This document shows, one piece after another, positions 1 to 5,133 of a DNA stretch of 7,166 nt. The stretch lies in assembly GCA_945916625.1 (NCBI GenBank), contig CAMEGY010000049.1, positions 1 to 7,166 on the forward strand. Reading direction: 5' to 3'. The notes under the pieces are model-generated. The model did not search any database and was not told the DNA's origin. It saw only the letters and a list, made by a program, of their open reading frames with translations. Both the position numbers and the translations under genes were made by a program. The stretch's first letter is position 1. Each line of letters begins with the position of its first letter. The DNA is from an uncultured Anaerococcus sp. (GTDB taxonomy: Bacteria; Bacillota_A; Clostridia; Tissierellales; Peptoniphilaceae).

Positions 1-1
1 A

Positions 2-499
2 AAACTAAATGACCTAGGAATCAAAACCTATTTTGTATCAGGCAACCACGAAGAAATTTCGGCTGATTCTGAAGTTTTTTATGAAAAAATTAAAAAGCTT
101 GGAATTACAAAGCTTGATAATAATGGAGAATTTGTAGAAATCGGGCATAATAGATTATATATTTATGGGTTGACCTATAGGGGGATGAATTTCGATAATT
201 TCAAGCCAGATAATAGCCTAAACATAATTTTATCCCATTTTTCAAAAAATGTTAGGGATAAGTATAGGGAAGATATTGACTTTATATTTTCTGGCCATAC
301 CCACGGAGGTCAAGTAAGGGCCCCATTTCTAGGTGCTTTAATAGCTCCAGGAGAAGGATATTTCCCAGAATATGATAGGGGATTATTTGAATTTAATGAC
401 AGCCAAATCTATATAGAAAGTGGTTTAGGCAACACATTCTTGCCCCTAAGATTCTTAAATCAAGTCACCTATTCAAATATCACAATCAAGCGTCCTTAG
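2..499 (+). CDS. Metallophosphoesterase, C-terminal part (gene starts upstream of the window)
   Basis: The open frame enters from the left edge and gives 165 residues. It shows the conserved blocks of the calcineurin-like phosphoesterase fold: GNHE (residues 14-17 of the visible part), LSH (77-79) and GHTHGGQ (98-104), which supply Asn/His ligands to the two-metal centre. The GHTHGGQ block and the short C-terminal tail fit the YkuE/YaeI-like group (COG1408), usually membrane-anchored phosphohydrolases that act on lipid-linked or other phosphate esters. The first metal-binding block (D-x-H) and any membrane anchor lie outside the window, so the substrate cannot be inferred. The final codons AAG CGT CCT TAG lie within the tRNA gene that starts at 490, so the protein ends in Lys-Arg-Pro encoded partly by the tRNA acceptor stem. 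Family assignment is firm; the subgroup is less sure. Confidence 0.9.
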   Translation, partial: KLNDLGIKTYFVSGNHEEISADSEVFYEKIKKLGITKLDNNGEFVEIGHNRLYIYGLTYRGMNFDNFKPDNSLNIILSHFSKNVRDKYREDIDFIFSGHTHGGQVRAPFLGALIAPGEGYFPEYDRGLFEFNDSQIYIESGLGNTFLPLRFLNQVTYSNITIKRP

Positions 500-563
500 T
501 TTAGTGGCAAAATAAGGGTGTCCGAAGCCCAAGACCAGGGTTCGATTCCCTGAGGACGTGCCA
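490..563 (+). tRNA. tRNA-Arg, anticodon CCG
   Basis: The 74 bases fold as a full cloverleaf with an encoded CCA tail. The acceptor stem pairs 490-496 with 553-559, with one G-U at the end. The D arm is 499-513, with A14, G15, G18-G19 and A21 in place. The anticodon loop 520-526 has T33 followed by CCG (522-524), reading the arginine codon CGG. The variable loop has 4 bases, and the T arm 536-552 has the standard TTCGATT loop. The outermost anticodon-stem pair (515/531) is an A-A mismatch and 519/527 is a wobble, so that stem rests on three G-C pairs. The gene overlaps the end of the preceding coding sequence by 10 bases, so it is either processed from that transcript or has a promoter inside that gene. 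Confidence 0.92.
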
Positions 564-569
564 AGTAAT

Positions 570-603
570 ATAGAAGCCTTGATAATTCAATGCTTCTATT
601 TTT
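570..603 (+). terminator. Rho-independent terminator after tRNA-Arg
   Basis: A perfect 8-bp stem (ATAGAAGC at 570-577, GCTTCTAT at 592-599) with a 14-base loop is followed by a T run. It starts 7 bases after the tRNA CCA end, so it should end the metallophosphoesterase/tRNA transcript and insulate the toxin-antitoxin genes. Confidence 0.75.
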
Positions 604-620
604 ATATTGGCTTTTAAATT

Positions 621-646
621 TTGAACTTTTCTATATGTAGTACAAT
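621..646 (+). promoter_or_regulatory. Probable promoter/operator of the toxin-antitoxin operon
   Basis: TACAAT (641-646) is a good -10 candidate 24 bases before the antitoxin start. TTGAAC (621-626) resembles a -35 but the 14-base spacer is too short, so the -35 is unsure. The -10 is entered by a perfect odd dyad, TGTA-G-TACA (636-644), placed where an autorepressing ribbon-helix-helix antitoxin would be expected to bind. The operator role is inferred from position and symmetry only. Confidence 0.35.
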
Positions 647-669
647 GTAAACAAAGATGGGAGGTTTTT

Positions 670-897
670 ATGAGCGTTGTCTCACTTAGACTAAATGAGG
701 AAGAAAATAACTTGTTTAGAACTTATTCTAAACATACTGGTAAATCATTATCCGAACTTTTTAAATCTGCCCTTGCAAATCAAATTGAAGATGAACTTGA
801 TTACGAAACAGGGATTAAGGCTCTGAAAGATTATGAAAAAAATCCTGTAACTTATTCTATAGATGATTTGATTTTGGAATTGGAAAATGACTTATAG
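670..897 (+). CDS. Type II antitoxin, RelB-like / DUF6290 family
   Basis: This small acidic protein of 75 residues should bind and neutralise the toxin encoded immediately downstream and, with it, repress their shared promoter. The N-terminus (MSVVSLRLNEEENNLF) has the alternating strand of a ribbon-helix-helix DNA-binding domain, and the helix around residues 24-45 (GKSLSELFKSAL, then acidic IEDELDY) matches DUF6290/RelB-like antitoxins. The C-terminal half, with a repeated YEKNP/YSIDDL pattern and acidic end, is the expected toxin-wrapping segment. The start is set by GGGAGG at 659-664, 5 bases before the ATG. Its last 11 bases overlap the toxin start, which implies translational coupling. 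It could also be named a generic RHH antitoxin; the pairing itself is secure. Confidence 0.85.
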   Translation: MSVVSLRLNEEENNLFRTYSKHTGKSLSELFKSALANQIEDELDYETGIKALKDYEKNPVTYSIDDLILELENDL

Positions 898-1153
898 GTT
901 AGTTGTTTCAGAAGGATTTAAGAAAAAAATTAAAAAAATGGACAAACATCTTGGACTAATGCTCGCAAAGGATATGAAGGTAAGGCTTGATAAGCTAGAA
1001 GATCCCAGAAGGCTTGGCAAAGCTTTAAAGGGAGACTGCAAAGGGCTATGGCGTTATAGAATTGGGTCATATAGGGTAATTTGTGACATTAGAGATGATG
1101 AGCTAATCGTCATTTCAATTGATATTGGGCATATAAAAAATATATATGAGTAA
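887..1153 (+). CDS. Type II toxin, RelE/ParE superfamily (RelE-like mRNA interferase)
   Basis: This basic protein of 88 residues has the RelE/ParE fold signature: an N-terminal strand (YRLVVSEGFKKKIKK), two helices, then the beta-sheet core LKGDCKGLWRYRIGSYRVIC (47-66) and the terminal block IGHIKNIYE (80-88). RelE toxins enter the ribosomal A site and cleave mRNA there; the basic residues of the core (Lys48, Lys52, Arg56, Arg58, Arg63) and Tyr87 stand where such toxins hold and cut RNA. Many relatives read GHRRxVY at the end; here the first Arg is Ile83, so activity may differ. The reading frame begins inside the antitoxin gene (ATG at 887) with no strong ribosome binding site of its own, as expected for coupled expression that keeps antitoxin in excess. 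A ParE-like gyrase poison is less likely but not excluded. Confidence 0.87.
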   Translation: MTYRLVVSEGFKKKIKKMDKHLGLMLAKDMKVRLDKLEDPRRLGKALKGDCKGLWRYRIGSYRVICDIRDDELIVISIDIGHIKNIYE

Positions 1154-1195
1154 AAAAAGAGCTATCAACTACAAGTATGGTCTTAGCTCTTTTTG
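1154..1195. terminator. Bidirectional hairpin terminator after the toxin gene
   Basis: AAAAAGAGCT (1154-1163) pairs perfectly with AGCTCTTTTT (1185-1194) around a 21-base loop. The A run on the left and T run on the right let the same hairpin terminate the toxin operon from the left and the thermonuclease/Fur operon arriving on the minus strand. It lies directly against the toxin stop codon. From here to the thermonuclease stop at 1339 I see no gene. Confidence 0.7.
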
Positions 1196-1338
1196 TGTTT
1201 TATAAAGGAATTCACCTAAAAATAGATTTAGTATTTGGATTTAAAATAATAAACTAGGAGCAATTTATTAGATAATGAAAATATATCAGGAGTTCGGAAA
1301 ATTTAAAGAGCTATATTTTAAAAGCTTTTAATAAATTC

Positions 1339-2055
1339 CTACCTCGCAGGTCTAAAACCACCATCTCTCGCTTCCTTTTCTGTTTCAAAATAGACTGCGT
1401 TCTTGTCTTTGACCATCTCATATGAATCCCATTCTGGCAGGTGGTAGACTTTGGAGCTTTTGTTGCCTTTTATAAGGTAAGTTTCTTCCACATCTTCCTT
1501 ACCTATAATAGGATTTGTAGTATCAGACCATATTCCAAGGCCCTTATCTTGGGCAGATTTTTCGATTTTATCCAAATGTTTTTGGTATTTTATATTTGGT
1601 TTATAGTAGTTTGAATAGGCAAAGCCTTCTTTTACTAAGATTCCATTTAGGGTTTTTTCTTCAATGTCTACTTTTGTAGGCTTGGTTACTGGCTTTTCTA
1701 GCCAAATATATCTTAGCATCCTGCCGTACTTATCCCTGTCAGTGACATCTTTTTCTAGGTAAATTTTCTTATCCTTTAGGGCATTTGATGTAAAATTTTT
1801 AGCTTCTTCCGCCATAAATTCAGAGGGCTTGTCATCTTTTGCAAGTTCTGGAGTATTTACTCCTACAAACCTAATTTTCTCTTTATTTCCGTTAATTTCT
1901 ACCCAAATCGTATCTCCATCAGCGGCATAGAGGAACTTTGCTTTTTCGTATACTTGATCTTCACTTATTATTTCGCCTTGGTTTTCTTTTGAGATTTCTT
2001 CGCAAGATGACAGAGAAAATGCAAATAAAATTACTAAAAATAAGCTTTTAAGCAT
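1339..2055 (-). CDS. Thermonuclease-family lipoprotein (SNase domain plus C-terminal Ada-like domain)
   Basis: This is a secreted, membrane-tethered nuclease of 238 residues. Residues 1-17 are a signal peptide ending in lipobox LSSC, with Cys18 as the lipidated residue. The staphylococcal nuclease domain covers about 40-177: DGDT (46-49), IRFVGVNTPE (61-70) and DKYGR (108-112), then GLGIWS (172-177). Arg62, Glu70 and Arg112 match the three catalytic residues of S. aureus nuclease (Arg35, Glu43, Arg87). Asn67 replaces the calcium ligand Asp40, a common change in this family. The tail (about 192-238, SKVYHLP to GGFRPAR) resembles the Ada-type metal-binding tail of many SNase proteins, but the usual cysteine is missing (EWDSY), so metal binding there is doubtful. 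The ATG overlaps the end of the Fur-family gene by 8 bases, with AAAAGGAAAA upstream inside that gene. Likely roles are degrading extracellular DNA or RNA for nutrients or phosphate. Confidence 0.88.
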   Translation of the reverse strand: MLKSLFLVILFAFSLSSCEEISKENQGEIISEDQVYEKAKFLYAADGDTIWVEINGNKEKIRFVGVNTPELAKDDKPSEFMAEEAKNFTSNALKDKKIYLEKDVTDRDKYGRMLRYIWLEKPVTKPTKVDIEEKTLNGILVKEGFAYSNYYKPNIKYQKHLDKIEKSAQDKGLGIWSDTTNPIIGKEDVEETYLIKGNKSSKVYHLPEWDSYEMVKDKNAVYFETEKEARDGGFRPAR

Positions 2056-2470
2056 TTATATTTTCCTTTTGACAGTCTGGGCAAATGCCATAGAATTCAA
2101 AGTTGTGACCATTTATAATGAAACCAGTTTCTTCCATGACCCTTTCTTCAAGTTCGTGAACCGGGCAAGATTCTATTACATATTTTTTGCCACAATTATT
2201 GCAGCTTATAAAGTGCTTGTGGTCCTCATTATTTATCTGATAGTAGGAAATCCCATCTATATCTGATGTCTTTAGGAGGATGTGATTTTCTTCTAGGATA
2301 TTTAGGTTTCTGTAGATTGTCGATAGGTCGATGGCCATTTCTTTTTGTAAATCGTCGTAGATTTCTTGGCCTGAAATTGGTTTATCTTCTTTGTCTATAT
2401 AGTCTAAGATTAGCCTTCTTTGTTTGGTAATTCTTAGGTTTTTACTTTTGAGTAAATCTTCTAGTTTCAT
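2048..2470 (-). CDS. Fur-family metal-responsive repressor, probably zinc-sensing (Zur-like)
   Basis: The 140-residue length is normal for Fur, Zur or PerR. Residues 1-80 form the winged-helix DNA-binding domain (LRITKQRRLIL 12-22; recognition helix DLSTIYRNLNIL 48-59). The rest is the dimerisation/metal domain. Two CxxC pairs, Cys90/Cys93 and Cys130/Cys133, form the structural zinc site. His84, His86, Cys102, His105 and His122 are available for the sensing site. A cysteine in the position of Cys102 (IESCPV) is typical of Zur and is usually absent from Fur and PerR. The gene lies head to head with the zinc transporter operon, and a Fur-type box lies between them; both support zinc as the signal. 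The start is fixed by AAGGAG (2482-2477) 6 bases before the ATG. Specificity for zinc is an inference; Fur-family membership is secure. Confidence 0.92.
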   Translation of the reverse strand: MKLEDLLKSKNLRITKQRRLILDYIDKEDKPISGQEIYDDLQKEMAIDLSTIYRNLNILEENHILLKTSDIDGISYYQINNEDHKHFISCNNCGKKYVIESCPVHELEERVMEETGFIINGHNFEFYGICPDCQKENINA

Positions 2471-2488
2471 AAATTTCTCCTTAAAATC

Positions 2489-2494
2489 ACTATA
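2489..2494 (-). promoter_or_regulatory. Candidate -10 element for the Fur-family/thermonuclease operon
   Basis: On the minus strand TATAGT lies 18 bases before the ATG, which would give a very short leader beginning next to the ribosome binding site; no good -35 is seen. An alternative is TATTAT (2529-2524) with TTGCAA (2550-2545) as -35 at a 15-base spacing, in which case the 7-1-7 box would overlap the -35 and the repressor would also control its own gene. The sequence does not decide between them. Confidence 0.35.
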
Positions 2495-2500
2495 CTTTAT

Positions 2501-2528
2501 TTGACAGATTTAAAAAAGCTCATATAAT
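2501..2528 (+). promoter_or_regulatory. Sigma-A promoter of the znuACB operon
   Basis: TTGACA (2501-2506) and TATAAT (2523-2528) are both exact consensus hexamers, 16 bases apart, predicting transcription start near 2534-2536 and a leader of about 27 bases. Such a strong promoter fits an operon that is controlled mainly by a repressor. Confidence 0.85.
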
Positions 2529-2534
2529 ACCTAA

Positions 2535-2549
2535 TGCGAATCATTTGCA
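2535..2549 (+). promoter_or_regulatory. Fur/Zur-type operator (7-1-7 inverted repeat)
   Basis: TGCGAAT-C-ATTTGCA is an inverted repeat with one mismatch in seven pairs. It has the AAT-N-ATT core shared by the Bacillus Fur, PerR and Zur boxes, while its outer bases match none of those published consensus boxes exactly. It starts at or just after the predicted start of transcription, so a bound repressor would block initiation or early elongation of znuACB. It is probably the site for the divergently encoded Fur-family protein. Confidence 0.7.
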
Positions 2550-2561
2550 AAAGGAGATATT

Positions 2562-3575
2562 ATGAAAAAGAAAAATTTATTTATGATACTAGCCCTAAGC
2601 CTGGCAGTAACAGCCTGTGGCAATGAGGCCAAAGATAGCAAAACAAGTACGGAAGTAAAAGAAGAAGTAAATAAAGACGCTGATCAAAATCAAGAAACAA
2701 AGACAATTTATACTTCATTCTATCCTATTTATAACTTAACTAAGCAAATTGCGGGAGATAAGTTTGATGTCGTTTCTTTCAACTCACTTACAACAGAAAG
2801 CCATGATTTTGAGCCATCCGCAAAGGAAATTGCAGAACTTAGCAAGTCAAGCCTAATGTTTATGAATGGGGCAGACATGGAAAATTGGAAAGACTCTGTA
2901 GAAGAAAGTGTAGATATAGAAATGGTCGACACATCAGCTGGCCTTGATCTTATAAAGACAGATGAGGAAGATGATCACGACCACGACCATGAAGACGCCG
3001 ATCACGACCACGAAGAAGAAGCTGATGATCATGACCACCACCATCAGCACGGCGATTTTGACCCACACACTTGGCTATCACCAAAAAATGCCAAGGCTCA
3101 AGCTAAGGTAATAGCTGATAAATTATCAGAAGTAGATCCTGCAAACAAGGAATACTATGAAGCAAATTACGAAAAAATTGCTGCAGAATTTGATTCTATA
3201 ATCGAAGAATACACAGAAAAATTTGCTGGAGTAGAAAATAAGAAATTCATAGTACCACACGAAGCCTTTGGCTATGTAGCAAGAGACTTTGACCTAGAAC
3301 AAATCCCTCTAGCAAGCCTAACATCAACTGCAGATCCTGATGCTAAGGTAATGAAAGAAGTAACAGACCTTGCTAAGGCAGAGCAAATCAAGACCGTATT
3401 TTTCGAAAAAGGTGGATCAGATAAGGCAGCAAAGACAATAGCAGACGAAATTGGTGCAGAAATTGCTCCACTATCAACAATGGAATTTGCAAGCCAAGAA
3501 GAACTTGATAAGGGAGTAACCCTCCAAGAAATAATCAAGGAGAACCTTGAAAACATATATAAGTCACTAGCATAA
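2562..3575 (+). CDS. znuA: Zinc ABC transporter substrate-binding lipoprotein (ZnuA/AdcA-like)
   Basis: This 337-residue protein captures Zn(II) outside the cell and delivers it to the ZnuB permease. Residues 1-18 are a lipoprotein signal peptide (VTAC lipobox, Cys19 lipidated), followed by a charged linker to about residue 47. The cluster A-I binding protein fold then begins with TIYTSFYPIYNLTKQIAG. Predicted zinc ligands are His81 (ESHDFEPS), His169 (DPHTWLSP) and His233 (VPHEAFG), with an acidic residue near FFEKGG (Glu282) as possible fourth ligand. Between the first two ligands lies a His/Asp/Glu-rich loop (134-163, ten histidines), the hallmark of zinc rather than manganese carriers. 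AAGGAG at 2551-2556 sits 5 bases before the ATG. It is first in the operon, behind a consensus promoter and a Fur-type box. Zinc as substrate is inferred from the loop and the regulator next door. Confidence 0.93.
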   Translation: MKKKNLFMILALSLAVTACGNEAKDSKTSTEVKEEVNKDADQNQETKTIYTSFYPIYNLTKQIAGDKFDVVSFNSLTTESHDFEPSAKEIAELSKSSLMFMNGADMENWKDSVEESVDIEMVDTSAGLDLIKTDEEDDHDHDHEDADHDHEEEADDHDHHHQHGDFDPHTWLSPKNAKAQAKVIADKLSEVDPANKEYYEANYEKIAAEFDSIIEEYTEKFAGVENKKFIVPHEAFGYVARDFDLEQIPLASLTSTADPDAKVMKEVTDLAKAEQIKTVFFEKGGSDKAAKTIADEIGAEIAPLSTMEFASQEELDKGVTLQEIIKENLENIYKSLA

Positions 3576-3582
3576 TATATAT

Positions 3583-4242
3583 ATGAAACTAATTGAAATA
3601 AAAAACCTGAAATTTGGATATAATGAAAATTTAATATTAAAAGATATAAATCTAAACCTTGAAAAGGGAGACTTTGCCGTAATCTCCGGAGAAAACGGGT
3701 CAGGAAAGTCGACCCTAATCAAGCTAATCTTGGGCGAACTAAAAAAAGATTCTGGAACTATAAAGCTTTTTGGCATAGACATGGAAGAATTCAAAAACTT
3801 TGACAAAATAGGCTACGTCCCACAGCTAAATGATTCTGTAAAAGTAGCCTTTCCTGTAAGTTGTAGGGAGTATGTTGGACTTAATCTTTATAAAGAATTT
3901 TCAATCTTTAACACCATAAAAAAAGTGTCAAAGGTAAAGGTTGAAAATATATTTTCCACCCTAAAAATAAATAACTTAATTGACAGACCCTTCAACAAAC
4001 TTTCCGGTGGCCAGGCCCAAAGAGTCATGATAGCCAGAGCCATGGTAAACAGCCCAGACATCCTAATCCTAGACGAACCAACAGTAGGAATCGACCAAAA
4101 ATCCAAGGAAGACTTTCTTGACCTTCTTGTCCATTTAAATCTCCATCACGACATATCTATCCTTATGATAACTCACGAAATGGACATCCTAGGCGATTAT
4201 GTTGATAAGATATTCAAACTAAAGGAAGGTATCATATGCTAA
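3583..4242 (+). CDS. znuC: Zinc ABC transporter ATP-binding protein (ZnuC/AdcC-like)
   Basis: This 219-residue cytoplasmic ATPase powers the ZnuB permease. All ABC motifs are intact: Walker A GENGSGKST (36-44), Q-loop Gln81 (GYVPQ), signature LSGGQ (140-144), Walker B ILILDEP (160-166) with catalytic Glu165, D-loop around 169-171 and switch His198 (ITHE). The VPQ and FPVSCREYV segments after the Q-loop are typical of the metal-chelate ABC group that contains ZnuC and the Mn transporters. It begins 7 bases after the znuA stop, but those bases are TATATAT and I see no Shine-Dalgarno sequence, so translation probably depends on ribosomes finishing znuA. Its last 7 bases overlap the start of znuB. 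Confidence 0.93.
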   Translation: MKLIEIKNLKFGYNENLILKDINLNLEKGDFAVISGENGSGKSTLIKLILGELKKDSGTIKLFGIDMEEFKNFDKIGYVPQLNDSVKVAFPVSCREYVGLNLYKEFSIFNTIKKVSKVKVENIFSTLKINNLIDRPFNKLSGGQAQRVMIARAMVNSPDILILDEPTVGIDQKSKEDFLDLLVHLNLHHDISILMITHEMDILGDYVDKIFKLKEGIIC

Positions 4243-5051
4243 GCTATGATTTTATGCGAAGGTCCTTATTAGTAGGCCTAATGCTTGCAATAATTATCCC
4301 CATGATAGGCCTTGTGATGATAAATAGGAAAACCTCCATGATAGGAGACGCCCTATCCCACTCATCACTAGCAGGGATTGCCATGGGACTAATCTTTGCC
4401 ATAAACCCAATGTGGACCAGTCTTGTATTTTGTGTATTTGCAGCCTTCGCCATAGAAATAATCAGGAAAAAATTCAAAGAATTTGGTGATATGGCCACAG
4501 CTATAATCATGAGCTTTGGTATAGGACTTGCGGCAATTCTATCAGACTTTGCCCCAGGCGGCAAGAGCTTCGAATCCTACCTATTTGGGTCAATCACAAC
4601 AGTTTCACAACAAGATGTGATTATGGTATCGGTAATCTTTGTAATGGTAGCCCTAATTTCAATCTACTATTATAACGCCTTACTATTTATATCCATAAAC
4701 CCTATAATGGCAAGGCTTGGCGGAGTAAGGGTAGGAATGGTAAACACAGTTTTCACCTTCCTAACAGCCATTACAATAGCAATCTCAGCCAAAATCGTAG
4801 GGGCGCTTATGATTACATCCCTAATGGTAATCCCGGTTGCAACAAGCCTAATAATAGCAAATTCCTACAAAAAAACCTATATACTCTCCCTAGTATTTTC
4901 TGTAATATTTATGATGTCAGGAATTACAATCTCATTCTACTACGGCCTAAAACCAGGCGGTGCCATAGTAATGATAGCAATAGCAACCCTTGCCCTAACA
5001 GGTTTTATAAAATTAGTAAAAGACAAAATCAAGAAAAAGATCTCTAAATAG
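4236..5051 (+). CDS. znuB: Zinc ABC transporter permease (ZnuB/AdcB-like, ABC-3 family)
   Basis: This 271-residue integral membrane protein forms the channel of the transporter as a dimer. It has about eight hydrophobic segments and the family's conserved blocks: GDALSHSSLAGIAMG (37-51), GKSFESYLFGSI (109-120), AKIVGALMITSLMVIPVATS (a conserved core helix in the second half) and GLKPGGAIV near the end. The C-terminus is a basic cytoplasmic tail (KDKIKKKISK). The start is set by AAGGAAGG about 5 bases before the ATG, inside the end of znuC, so the two proteins should be made in a fixed ratio. Its final codons form part of the operon's terminator hairpin. Substrate identity rests on ZnuA and the regulator, not on this protein. 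Confidence 0.93.
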   Translation: MLSYDFMRRSLLVGLMLAIIIPMIGLVMINRKTSMIGDALSHSSLAGIAMGLIFAINPMWTSLVFCVFAAFAIEIIRKKFKEFGDMATAIIMSFGIGLAAILSDFAPGGKSFESYLFGSITTVSQQDVIMVSVIFVMVALISIYYYNALLFISINPIMARLGGVRVGMVNTVFTFLTAITIAISAKIVGALMITSLMVIPVATSLIIANSYKKTYILSLVFSVIFMMSGITISFYYGLKPGGAIVMIAIATLALTGFIKLVKDKIKKKISK

Positions 5052-5064
5052 GAGGTCTTTTTTT
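5034..5064 (+). terminator. Terminator of the znuACB operon, overlapping the znuB end
   Basis: AAAAAGATCTC (5034-5044) pairs with GAGGTCTTTTT (5052-5062), 11 pairs with one T-G wobble, around a 7-base loop and followed by more T. The znuB stop codon (5049-5051) is in the loop, so the hairpin left arm is coding sequence. Confidence 0.85.
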
Positions 5065-5082
5065 GATGGAAAGATTTGCTAG

Positions 5083-5114
5083 TACAAATTTTTGTATAGG
5101 TACTTTGCTATAAT
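5083..5114 (+). promoter_or_regulatory. Extended -10 promoter with an upstream inverted repeat
   Basis: TGCTATAAT (5106-5114) is a full extended -10 element 20 bases before the ATG at 5134. No good -35 is present. In its place is a perfect inverted repeat TACAAA-TT-TTTGTA (5083-5096), a plausible operator. The promoter overlaps the longer TTG-started version of the next reading frame (from 5092), which argues for the ATG at 5134 as true start. Confidence 0.55.
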
Positions 5115-5133
5115 AATACTAAGAGGTGATGAT

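Noticed and set aside
1156..1314. Direct repeat AAAGAGCTAT at 1156-1165 and 1305-1314
   Set aside because: Ten bases in AT-rich DNA, one copy being a terminator arm; no insertion-sequence features lie between them.
1275..1331. 18-codon reading frame (MKIYQEFGKFKELYFKSF) in the gap after the toxin gene
   Set aside because: It is very short, has its nearest GGAG 14 bases away and no recognisable homology; it may be chance or the relic of a gene start.
1318..1331. Perfect palindrome TTAAAAGCTTTTAA just beyond the thermonuclease stop
   Set aside because: It has no loop and few G-C pairs, so it is a poor hairpin terminator; AT-rich palindromes like this arise easily by chance.
2970..3052. Repetitive GAT/CAC/GAC tract that looks like a short tandem repeat
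   Set aside because: It encodes the His/Asp-rich metal loop of ZnuA in frame; the repetition follows from the protein sequence.
3272..3556. Minus-strand open frames inside znuA, znuC and znuB (also 2729-2932, 3888-4106, 4244-4564)
   Set aside because: They are shadows of strongly supported plus-strand genes, with no plausible ribosome binding sites or family motifs.
5092..5133. Longer N-terminus for the PolC-like gene starting at TTG 5092
   Set aside because: This stretch contains the extended -10 promoter, and the ATG at 5134 has its own strong ribosome binding site, so 5134 is the better start.
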